Virus record (IMG/VR): IMGVR_UViG_3300025547_000036
Coordinates: 1 to 23,209 of that record
DNA length: 23,209 bases
DNA from: a virus
Strand: one strand, 5' to 3'
Position numbers and translations under genes: made by a program. Below the pieces are notes generated by a model, which was given only the letters and a program-made list of their open reading frames with translations, was not told the origin of the DNA and did no database searches. This document shows positions 12,604 to 19,871 of the stretch, piece by piece (the first letter of the stretch is position 1; each line of letters begins with the position of its first letter).

Positions 12604-13926
12604 CTAAAAACTACCAAAGAGCATAGCTCCAAGCTTCCTTGCTAAATCAGGTACTTTCGCTCCGTAGAGGAATAGTCCTTGATATAGTTTAGCAAATTGC
12701 TTTTCAGCATCTACAACTCGGGACTCACTCCATTTGTCTGCAAATGTAACGAAACCGATTTGGTTTGCTGGAATCTGGTAACCTGTTACTCCTGCCGTTA
12801 GTGCAAGGTCTCCACCAAATCCTGCCGCTGTTGAGCGACCTGTTCTAGTAGATACTCTTGAACCTGCTGCTGAGTGAACATCAAACCCACCAAGTCGCAT
12901 TACACGACCATTTAGAACTGTACCTGAGAAAATCTCAGCAATTCCTGTAGGTTGTAGTTCACTAGCTTGACGAAGCATAGTGATACCTGATGGCGGTAGT
13001 GTGATTTTACGAGATTCCGTTGGAACTTCGTTTTCATCCAACGCTTCTGATAGAAGAGTTGTTTGGTCATAGATAGTAGAAGCTGTAACCGCTGTTGCGA
13101 TTGCTGCTTGAATCTCCCATCCAAGACTTGCCATTGTTGTCAATTTAGCATTTCCATCTCCATATTTAGGGAATGAAATACCGTCTCCACCGAAGAGTCC
13201 ACGTAGTGTGTCTCCTTCTGCAAAGTCAGAACCTCCTGTTGCCTCATCCCACTCTGTAAGAGTAGCTGAGATTGAACTTGTAACTCCTGATATTCTATAC
13301 CAAGGAGAAACAAAGGCTGCTGTTGAACGAAGTCGGAATCCTTTGAATAGGTCTGAACCTTCAAACCCTGTCATGTAAAGAAGACCATCTGCTGGGTTTT
13401 CAGCAGGTGATACTCCACCTCCATTCACTACGTTGGTTGAGATTGTTACTGTTCCGCCTGTTGCTGTTGTAGCAATAGATGCCATAGTCTGACCTGAGCC
13501 AGCTACTATGATGTTTGTACCAATCCATGAACCTGCTTTAGCATTTTCAGCGGTCTTATTCAATACATATGTATCAATTTCTCGCTCAAGTACTTTAGCA
13601 GAGTTCTCAACAAGGACATCAGGAATATCTCCACCGTATGTGAAGAGGTCTTCCAATCGGTCAAGAGAGAAGTTGTAACTCTTTCTTTTCTCTACGATAA
13701 GTATATCTTCGTGGTCTACGATTGTTTCAGACGGCATGTCTGACCCAACTGTGTAGTCACTTAGTAGTATATCGTTAAGGAAAGATAGAATGTTTACTCT
13801 ATCTCCTGGCTTTTTAATGTCTCCTTCGTAGTTTCTGTTTGCAATAGCGTCAACAACTGCACTCTGGTATACCTTTCGGAGTACCTTAGATGCAAATTGT
13901 TCACCAAAATTACTTAATGTTGCCAT
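12604..13926 (-). CDS. Major capsid protein (HK97 fold), 440 aa
   Basis: The protein follows a scaffold gene and is of typical capsid length. The N-terminal part (FGEQFASKVLRKVYQSAV, then DRVNILSFL) and the C-terminus (DAEKQFAKLYQGLFLYGAKVPDL) match the arm and final A-domain strand seen in P22-like and other HK97-fold coat proteins. Residues about 145-250 are Gly/Thr/Ser-rich with many beta turns, which may be an inserted surface domain. Start ATG 13926 has an AATAATATG context. The inferred role is the icosahedral shell. Confidence 0.75.
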   Translation of the reverse strand: MATLSNFGEQFASKVLRKVYQSAVVDAIANRNYEGDIKKPGDRVNILSFLNDILLSDYTVGSDMPSETIVDHEDILIVEKRKSYNFSLDRLEDLFTYGGDIPDVLVENSAKVLEREIDTYVLNKTAENAKAGSWIGTNIIVAGSGQTMASIATTATGGTVTISTNVVNGGGVSPAENPADGLLYMTGFEGSDLFKGFRLRSTAAFVSPWYRISGVTSSISATLTEWDEATGGSDFAEGDTLRGLFGGDGISFPKYGDGNAKLTTMASLGWEIQAAIATAVTASTIYDQTTLLSEALDENEVPTESRKITLPPSGITMLRQASELQPTGIAEIFSGTVLNGRVMRLGGFDVHSAAGSRVSTRTGRSTAAGFGGDLALTAGVTGYQIPANQIGFVTFADKWSESRVVDAEKQFAKLYQGLFLYGAKVPDLARKLGAMLFGSF

Positions 13927-13956
13927 ATTATTTTATATTATATAGTCTTCTGCGAC

Positions 13957-14553
13957 CTACCCCTTGAACTTAATCTGACCCTTTTTAAGCATCTCACGAT
14001 ACTTAGGACCATCGTTCTTACGAACATTCTCTATGTCTTCAAGGGACATTCCTGTTGTTTGAGGTGCTTTGTTACCACCAGTGGCCTTTTCAAGCCCTTT
14101 ACGCCTAGTTCCTAGTAAATCTTTATCTACTAGAAAGGCTTTGGCTGCGGTCTCAAGTTTCATACCTGCATTTTCAGGGTCTTGGTGGTACTTTTCAAAG
14201 TCTTCCCAAGTCTCTTCAAGTTGCGGGTACTTCTTAGTAAGTTTAGATTGTCCGAGTTCTGACTGTAAAGCCGTAACATCGTTTTTCAACTTACTAACAT
14301 CCTCATCTTCAAATTCAGAAGAACTATCGTTAGTGTCTGATAATTCAAGCTCTTTAACACGAGCTTCGGCTTTCTTAGCTCTCTCAAAGTTCTGAGAACT
14401 AACGTCAGCCTTCTTCTTGAGTTCTTCTAAGTCTTCAGGAGATACTGTATCTTCTTCAGTCTTAGTTTCCTCAACGACAACCTCAGTTTCTACTTCGGCT
14501 GTCTCTTCTGTAGCTGGATTTTGAGGCACTACTTCCTCTTTATTATTTTCCAT
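13957..14553 (-). CDS. Scaffold protein, 198 aa
   Basis: Highly acidic and Glu/Val-rich for the first 40 residues (ETAEVETEVVVEETKTEED). A Lys/Glu coiled coil follows (about 40-110, EELKKKADV, KLKNDVTALQSEL), and then a basic helical C-terminus (REMLKKGQIKFKG). This acidic start, long coiled coil and basic coat-binding tail immediately upstream of the capsid gene are the classical features of a phage scaffold. It would be lost or removed during maturation. Length is normal. Start context is AAATATG. Confidence 0.75.
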   Translation of the reverse strand: MENNKEEVVPQNPATEETAEVETEVVVEETKTEEDTVSPEDLEELKKKADVSSQNFERAKKAEARVKELELSDTNDSSSEFEDEDVSKLKNDVTALQSELGQSKLTKKYPQLEETWEDFEKYHQDPENAGMKLETAAKAFLVDKDLLGTRRKGLEKATGGNKAPQTTGMSLEDIENVRKNDGPKYREMLKKGQIKFKG

Positions 14554-14573
14554 ATTTATGAGTTAATGGTTCT

Positions 14574-14603
14574 CTAATAAAATGCGTGTGTAAGATGCAC
14601 GCC
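14574..14603 (-). terminator. Weak intercistronic terminator-like hairpin
   Basis: On the - strand GCGTG (14602-14598) pairs with CACGC (14588-14584) around a 9-base loop, followed by ATTTTATTA. It stands before the scaffold gene. Five base pairs with a partial T-run suggest an attenuator at most. Confidence 0.35.
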
Positions 14604-14613
14604 CCCTGTAAAG

Positions 14614-14790
14614 CTATTTAGCCTTGCCTCCATTTATTGGGCTACCAAATCTATCACCAGCACCAGCATGTGGTTGATTACCGATAGCTGTTGATGTGAC
14701 CTTTCTTTCAGCTACTGGGTCAGGCTTTAGACTGCCTGCAAAGTTAGCTCCTTTTATCTTAAAATCTTTTGATGTATTTCCAAATGACAT
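14614..14790 (-). CDS. Small Gly-rich protein before the scaffold, 58 aa
   Basis: ATG at 14790, preceded by ACAAAAAATATG, opens a 58-residue frame ending at TAG 14616-14614. The product is rich in Gly, Asn and Ser (MSFGNTSKDFKIKGANFAGS, GAGDRFGSP), with no membrane segment and no cysteine. It sits between two terminator-like hairpins, so it may be expressed separately from its neighbours. Glycine-rich small proteins near capsid genes are often virion decoration or head proteins; that role is a guess. Confidence 0.6.
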   Translation of the reverse strand: MSFGNTSKDFKIKGANFAGSLKPDPVAERKVTSTAIGNQPHAGAGDRFGSPINGGKAK

Positions 14791-14810
14791 ATTTTTTGTG
14801 TTTAGTTAAT

Positions 14811-14844
14811 AAAAAGACGAGAACTCCTTGATGAAGTTCCCGCC
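14811..14844 (-). terminator. Intrinsic terminator within the late operon
   Basis: On the - strand GGCGGGAACT (14844-14835) pairs with AGTTCTCGTC (14825-14816) across a 9-base loop, 10 bp with two G-U pairs, then TTTTT and ATTAA. Stem and T-run make a strong intrinsic terminator. A related element occurs at 21604-21656. Confidence 0.7.
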
Positions 14845-14882
14845 TTTGTATGGTTAGGGTATTTAATTACTTTTAGTGTAAA

Positions 14883-15203
14883 TTACTTTAATAAATCTGT
14901 CAAGTATCTTGTTAGGTTTTCCTTCTCTGTTGTCGGTGCGTGGATTAGTTCTGTGAATGTTCGGTAGATAGAATGCTGTAAAGCTAACATAGATTTCTTC
15001 CTATCTTCCATATCTATGTCTCCGAACTGTGCCTCTATCATATTCTTAGCACCCTCACAAAACTCTACAATGTCTTTAATCTGTATTTCTTCCTTATTAA
15101 GGACAGCTTGCCATTGTTCAAACTGTTGTCTTTCTTCCTTATCAAGCTCTGTTACGTCTTTAATTCCTCTCTTCTTGAAGATTTTTGATAGTATATTGTT
15201 CAT
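14883..15203 (-). CDS. Hypothetical helical phage protein, 106 aa
   Basis: A charged, all-helical-looking protein (KRGIKDVTELDKEERQQFEQ, KNMIEAQFGDIDMEDRKKS, YRTFTELIHAPTTEKENLTR). No cysteines define a metal site and there is no membrane segment. It starts one base after the LamG protein stop (TAA-T-ATG) and is followed by the terminator at 14811-14844, so it is the last gene of a transcription block. It could be a chaperone or assembly factor; no family is recognised. Confidence 0.6.
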   Translation of the reverse strand: MNNILSKIFKKRGIKDVTELDKEERQQFEQWQAVLNKEEIQIKDIVEFCEGAKNMIEAQFGDIDMEDRKKSMLALQHSIYRTFTELIHAPTTEKENLTRYLTDLLK

Positions 15204-15204
15204 A

Positions 15205-15942
15205 TTAACCTACGTTTAATGTTAATAAAGTTGGTACTGGTGTAGTGCTACCTCCTGCCGCTGGAACTAGAGGATAAGCTAAACCGTCTCCGTCATTGTA
15301 TAATTGACCTATTTCTTCATCAGTTAAAGCACTATCCCATATTCCCACTTCATCTATAAGTCCATCCATAGTTGGTGCTGAAACAGTTGCATCAGCACCT
15401 ATAACAAAATCATCTGAGTTGTCAGATGCACCTACCTTTGTCCCTGTCTGTGGTGTTTGTTCTACTCCGTCAAACCATACGGAGAACTCCTTTGAACTTA
15501 GTGTGTAACGACATACAATATGAAACCAAGTGCCGTTAGTAAAGTCTTTGGTAAAACTCTTTGTCTCATTACCACCATTATTGATTGCAAAACGAAGACC
15601 TAAAGTATCATGATATGTTATTGCATACCCTTCATTACCTGATTGTGGAGACTTCTGAAGGAACATTATTTGATTCCCTCCTGGTGGTTGTGACTCCATT
15701 TTAACCCACATTGATACAGTCATATCTGAACCAGCTATGTCTAGTCCTGTTTGGGCGGCATCAGTAATAGTGAGACGTTCATCATTAGCTTCTTCAAAAT
15801 CCGCCGCATTATCAATAATTCCAGTACCAAAAAGAACTGTATTCGCATCTTGAAGAGTATTACCATTAGCAGTACTGTCTGCACGTGTACCACTCTCTTC
15901 ATCTAAGTCCCAGTATCCTTGTAAATTATCTGTTAGTGCCAT
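15205..15942 (-). CDS. LamG / concanavalin-like lectin-fold virion protein, 245 aa
   Basis: The sequence has the signature of a LamG-type jelly-roll domain: NLQGYWDLDEESGTRADSTANG at the start, then AADFEEANDERLTI, MTVSMWVKM, GTWFHIVCRYT, FSVWFDGVEQTP, and a final MDGLIDEVGIWDSALTDEEIG that is the family's classical end. It binds sugars in many proteins, and in virions it often decorates the head or fibres and helps adsorption. The last 20 residues (PLVPAAGGSTTPVPTLL) are a flexible tail that may anchor it. It sits between the fibre-like proteins and the scaffold. Confidence 0.75.
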   Translation of the reverse strand: MALTDNLQGYWDLDEESGTRADSTANGNTLQDANTVLFGTGIIDNAADFEEANDERLTITDAAQTGLDIAGSDMTVSMWVKMESQPPGGNQIMFLQKSPQSGNEGYAITYHDTLGLRFAINNGGNETKSFTKDFTNGTWFHIVCRYTLSSKEFSVWFDGVEQTPQTGTKVGASDNSDDFVIGADATVSAPTMDGLIDEVGIWDSALTDEEIGQLYNDGDGLAYPLVPAAGGSTTPVPTLLTLNVG

Positions 15943-15944
15943 AA

Positions 15945-16238
15945 TTATATTTTAATTACTTCTTGCCAATCCTTTGTACGACCTATTCCATGACCTGTTT
16001 GTTTTACATAATCTTTTCCTAACTCTGTTTTTCTTTCTACCACTGTAAAACCAATTTCATCAGTACCTTCATGTGTATGAATTTCAATATCTGGTGGTAT
16101 ATCTGTATAATCTACATCTTTGTATTCTTCCGCATCATTTCTACTTTTAGGTTTTTTGCCGCCTTTAAGAACTTGGAAGTATTTACCTCGCTTTTTTCTA
16201 TACTCTTCTTGTTTTGTTAGGATTTTTTGAAAGTCCAT
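15945..16238 (-). CDS. Hypothetical basic protein, 97 aa
   Basis: Residues 1-35 are very basic (QEEYRKKRGKYFQVLKGGKKPKSRN). A middle acidic segment follows (AEEYKDVDYTDIPPD), and then a beta-prone end (GFTVVERKTELGKDYV). The start overlaps the stop of the 495-aa gene as TAATG, showing translational coupling. It is in the virion-protein block, so it may be a small structural part. No family is recognised. Confidence 0.55.
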   Translation of the reverse strand: MDFQKILTKQEEYRKKRGKYFQVLKGGKKPKSRNDAEEYKDVDYTDIPPDIEIHTHEGTDEIGFTVVERKTELGKDYVKQTGHGIGRTKDWQEVIKI

Positions 16239-17725
16239 TATACTTCTTTAGTGAATAATGCCGTTATATCTACTGTTGTACCTGTAATATCTCCCATATC
16301 TACAGTCCAGTTATTACCTGTATCTGCTTGTGGGTATGGTATCGGTGGAGCTATACCAGCGGTACTGTTTGCAGGTATCTCTAGACTCATAGAAACATTA
16401 CCTGCTGTAACAGCTCTAATATCTACTAAGACAGCTGCATCTGATTGATTAGCTCCCATTACCCATACAAGGTCGTGGAACTCTCCTGCTGAAGCTGCTA
16501 ATAGTGTAGCTTCCGTACCAGTAGCTAGTGATACATAAGCTGTAGCTCTTAAATCTCTTACATTATAAGGTAACACTACTTGTCTTCCTCTTGTATCAAA
16601 TGTTGCTGATACTCTATCACCGTTTCCTACTGCTGAAGCATTAGCTGTCCTTGCTACACCTCCTACCTTGATTGGATTAGAGTCACCATCTGCTTCATCT
16701 GCTGCTTTGTCTCCTATAATTGCTGTAGTTGAAGCTATAATATTTGTTACTTCTACAGAGTAAATAGCCCCTGATACTTGTTTTACATCTAGTGTAGAAG
16801 CCCTTAACTCGGTGTCTGTTAATCCTACTGTGCTGAGAACATTTACACTTGATGATGCCCCACTTACTTGTTTGACATCCAATGTTGAAGCTCTAAGCTC
16901 TGTATCAGTTAATCCTACTGTACTTACTACATTAACACTTGCTGTTGCACCAGATACTTGTGATACAGGTACTGATGTAGCTCTAAGTTCTGCGTCTGTA
17001 AGTCCTGAACCTCCTGTTTCTACTGATACTCTTACTCTGTTATCTGCATTAAATACTCCTGTTGCTGAAGTAGAACCAAAAGCATCTACTACATTTACAG
17101 AAGATATCGCATTTGTTGCTTGTACTATTCTTAGTGTTTCACCACCTATTTCCCCACTTCCTGTATCTGCTGAAAGTGTAGCTGAAAGTGTACCTGTAAT
17201 TGGTACTGGACTTCCACTGTCATTTATAATCTTAACAGTTCCTCTACTTCCACCTCCGCCACCTCCACCTGAAATAGCTGTGATGTTTTCTAATAAATTA
17301 ACTATTGCACCATTCTCATCCCTTAACTGAACTGGTAAAGGATTTTGTAAATCAACGCCCATTAGTCCTACGAATCCCCGTATGTTCATCTCGTCAGGCA
17401 TAACCACATCAGGTACTCTAATAGGTGGTACGGTTACATGAACTCGTGGTTCTGGTACGTTAATTGTTGGTACTTTAATCTCAGGAACAGTCACATTTGA
17501 CGGTGTTCCCTCTACTGTTATTTGAGAAAGAGCATTTAGTAAATCTGATTTATCTACTTGTGCTGTCTCTCTTATCTCTTTCAAGAATGGCTTAAACATT
17601 CTTGCCACTTCCGCAGCGACAGAAGATACAATGTTTGAGCGGTCTCGCTTAAATTCATTGTTTATCATCTTCCCTCGTGCGTTGTTGATAGCATTATTTG
17701 CTATGTTTAAATCATCATTTGCCAT
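16238..17725 (-). CDS. Virion protein with Val/Pro-repeat N-terminus and 30-residue repeats, 495 aa
   Basis: Residues 1-60 form an amphipathic helical head. Residues 76-112 are alternating Val/Ile and Pro (VTVPEIKVPTINVPEPRVHV, VPPIRVPDVVMPDEM), and a poly-Gly linker follows (residues 153-159). Residues 241-327 are three copies of a 30-residue unit that starts GLTD(A/T)ELRA. The C-terminal domain is beta-rich (FDTRGRQVVLPYN, PANSTAGIAP). This is the layout of a fibre or tail-spike-like virion protein: anchor, shaft and variable tip. The LTDAELRA repeat is known to me from phage structural proteins. Its anchor resembles the 610-aa protein at 18038. Confidence 0.6.
   Translation of the reverse strand: MANDDLNIANNAINNARGKMINNEFKRDRSNIVSSVAAEVARMFKPFLKEIRETAQVDKSDLLNALSQITVEGTPSNVTVPEIKVPTINVPEPRVHVTVPPIRVPDVVMPDEMNIRGFVGLMGVDLQNPLPVQLRDENGAIVNLLENITAISGGGGGGGSRGTVKIINDSGSPVPITGTLSATLSADTGSGEIGGETLRIVQATNAISSVNVVDAFGSTSATGVFNADNRVRVSVETGGSGLTDAELRATSVPVSQVSGATASVNVVSTVGLTDTELRASTLDVKQVSGASSSVNVLSTVGLTDTELRASTLDVKQVSGAIYSVEVTNIIASTTAIIGDKAADEADGDSNPIKVGGVARTANASAVGNGDRVSATFDTRGRQVVLPYNVRDLRATAYVSLATGTEATLLAASAGEFHDLVWVMGANQSDAAVLVDIRAVTAGNVSMSLEIPANSTAGIAPPIPYPQADTGNNWTVDMGDITGTTVDITALFTKEV
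16736..17005 (-). repeat. Three 90-bp coding repeats
   Basis: The DNA for residues 241-330 consists of three in-frame 90-bp units. Units 2 and 3 are almost identical at the protein level for the first 20 residues (GLTDTELRASTLDVKQVSGA). Unit 1 is more diverged (GLTDAELRATSVPVSQVSGA). Recent duplication is suggested for the last two. Confidence 0.85.
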
Positions 17726-17751
17726 AATAATTGTTGTTAATTGTTAATAAT

Positions 17752-18036
17752 TTACGCTATTAAAGCTATTAATTTGTCATATAAATCAGAATTATCTGTC
17801 GGTGCTTCTGTGTCTATTGTATCAACTACAAGTGCGTTAGCCACTGTATTATATGATACTGTCCACTTTCCATCCTGTAAAACTACTGCCTCAACAAAAG
17901 TATCTCCATTCTTTAATTTAATATCTATAAGTTTATCCTTTCTTATTGTCACTTTGTCATATCCAAGAGCAGAACTGTAAACTCCTAAATCTACTTTAAT
18001 ACTATTTGCTGTTGATGTTATTACTACGTTTGCCAT
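17752..18036 (-). CDS. Small beta-rich virion protein, 94 aa
   Basis: A beta-prone protein (ANVVITSTANSIKVDLG, DKVTIRKDKLIDIKL, GKWTVSYNTVANALVV) with a short helical end (DLYDKLIALIA). It starts one base after the stop of the 610-aa gene (TAA-T-ATG) and ends 27 bases before the 495-aa start, so it is sandwiched between two fibre-like proteins. It may form part of the same structure. No family is recognised. Confidence 0.6.
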   Translation of the reverse strand: MANVVITSTANSIKVDLGVYSSALGYDKVTIRKDKLIDIKLKNGDTFVEAVVLQDGKWTVSYNTVANALVVDTIDTEAPTDNSDLYDKLIALIA

Positions 18037-18037
18037 A

Positions 18038-19870
18038 TTATGATAATTCTCTTATTGTCATTGATGCGTGGACTGTGATGTTGTTGGTAATTGGTGTTAC
18101 GATAATTACAATTTCATCTACTGTATTATCTATTTTAGCTCCTAATCTAAGTGCATTTGGTGTCGTAATACTTGTTGGTGCTACTGTTGAAAAGTATCCT
18201 CCATCTATATCAATCCCATTTGTAATTGTATTTGTTGATGCTCCTGTTGCTGTTTGTAATGCACTATTTGTAGCATCTGCATAAGTAAATGTTCCTGCTA
18301 CCGTAGGATTTAAAATCAAATCCCAGTGTGCTTGGTCATTCTGTGTAGTAGCAAGTGCTGATATATTTTCAATAATCACTGATGCATCTAGATGAGTTGA
18401 TTTCAGTTTTATGCCTAAAATAGCATAAGAAGTTCCTGCCGATAAACCTGATACCGCACCTGAATCAAAGTGTCTTAATATCCCAGTCTTCTGCAATCCT
18501 CCTTCTGACATTACAGAACAACAAATATGTTCAAGTGTTGAAGCTACGCCAGTTCCATCATTTTCTATCTCATAACGCATCGGTAAGTTAGGTGTAGACA
18601 TATATACTCCACTAAGAACATTAGAATGATTAAACTCATGAACATAAATAGGAATACCTGCTATGACGAATCCAGCTCGTACTCGTCCAACACCAAGCCA
18701 TTCAAGGTCTATAATAGTTATTTGTGATTTGGTAAAGTCTAAATCAATCCCACTAGCTCCATTTCCATCCATTGTATCAAGATTCCAACTAGCTTGAGAT
18801 ACAGGGTCGTTTACCACACTGCCTGTTGCTTTAGAACGTATAACAAACTGTACTGTTCCTTCATTGTCTTTTAAGAATATTCCATTATCATCATCGTAAT
18901 ATCCCCACCCTCTTGTGATACCTGTTTCACCTCCTAATTTATCAAGTGTTCCTGTTGCAAAAATTAACTGACTCTTCCCAGGCTGATAATTAAACCGCAT
19001 AAATGTCTGCCGTACTCTACGTCCTGCTGTATTGAGTGCTACACCTATTACAGTTGAAGCTGTGTCTGTGGAATGGACTGATGTTGTAGAACCACCTGAT
19101 ACTTCTGAATCATCCCAAAATAGAGGTGCGCTATCCCATAATTGCTTTGAATCAAATATTGTCTCAGGATTAGATACTCTCCAACGAGCAAAGGCATCTA
19201 TTGATGGACTATCTTGTGCTGTTATCTGTACTTTCTGTGTGTTGTTGGTTTGATTAGCAATTAAAGTGTTTTGCTTTTCTTCTGTTGCTGGATTGATTTT
19301 ACTTCCATCTGCATTCAAGATACTTGATTTACCTATCTTACTACTATTTCCACCTCCACTAGGGAAACTAATAGGCTTACCCTCATCATCCACCATTTTA
19401 ACTGGTAGAGGACTGTCCCCACCTTTCACAGTCATTTCATCAGGCATCATTACCTCTGGTATCTCAATAGGTGGAATGATTGGTGTGTCAGGTTTCTCTA
19501 CATTCACAGTTACCTGAGGTGTAGGGACTTTTATTTCAGGTATCTTAATCTCAGGCATATCAGGAAGTTCCACTGTAACCTTAGCTTCAGGTACACTTAT
19601 TTGGGGTATTTTGACCTCGGGTGCCTTTATTTCGGGTATTACGATGTCAGGTACTGTTACATTAACAACAGGGGGTTTTACCTCAACTTTGGGCGTTGGT
19701 AGTTTTAGTGAACTTAATGCTTTTGTGAATCCACTTACTATCTTGTCACTTACATTCTCCAACATAAAAGATAGGAGACCTGTCTTAATCTCATCCTTTG
19801 CGTCCTGTTTCTTATCACGAACCTTTTGTTTCAGTTCCGCATCTACTTTTTTAAGGAACTCGCTTGCCAT
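18038..19870 (-). CDS. Large virion protein with Val/Pro-repeat shaft, 610 aa
   Basis: Residues 1-55 form a Lys-rich amphipathic helix (KKVDAELKQKVRDKKQDA). Residues 58-145 contain many (V/I)-x-(V/I)-P units (VTVPDIVIPE, VKIPQISVPE, IKIPEIKVP), a stiff extended shaft. A conserved MPDEM / PLPVKMVDDEG motif follows (143-164), shared with the 495-aa protein. The C-terminal 400 residues are beta-rich with Trp/Tyr-rich strands (ITRGWGYYDDDNG, VGRVRAGFVIAGIPIYVHEF), like a receptor-binding or fibre-tip domain. It lies directly after portal with a TAG-T-ATG junction. The role is inferred as virion surface or tail appendage. Confidence 0.6.
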   Translation of the reverse strand: MASEFLKKVDAELKQKVRDKKQDAKDEIKTGLLSFMLENVSDKIVSGFTKALSSLKLPTPKVEVKPPVVNVTVPDIVIPEIKAPEVKIPQISVPEAKVTVELPDMPEIKIPEIKVPTPQVTVNVEKPDTPIIPPIEIPEVMMPDEMTVKGGDSPLPVKMVDDEGKPISFPSGGGNSSKIGKSSILNADGSKINPATEEKQNTLIANQTNNTQKVQITAQDSPSIDAFARWRVSNPETIFDSKQLWDSAPLFWDDSEVSGGSTTSVHSTDTASTVIGVALNTAGRRVRQTFMRFNYQPGKSQLIFATGTLDKLGGETGITRGWGYYDDDNGIFLKDNEGTVQFVIRSKATGSVVNDPVSQASWNLDTMDGNGASGIDLDFTKSQITIIDLEWLGVGRVRAGFVIAGIPIYVHEFNHSNVLSGVYMSTPNLPMRYEIENDGTGVASTLEHICCSVMSEGGLQKTGILRHFDSGAVSGLSAGTSYAILGIKLKSTHLDASVIIENISALATTQNDQAHWDLILNPTVAGTFTYADATNSALQTATGASTNTITNGIDIDGGYFSTVAPTSITTPNALRLGAKIDNTVDEIVIIVTPITNNITVHASMTIRELS

Positions 19871-19871
19871 A

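Noticed and set aside
16812-17330. A 172-codon + strand frame in the fibre-like gene
   Set aside because: It is the antisense shadow of the repeat region, with low-complexity Ser/Thr/Pro content and no start context.
15205-19870. Diversity-generating retroelement acting on the lectin or fibre genes
   Set aside because: No reverse transcriptase or template/variable repeat pair is visible in the window.
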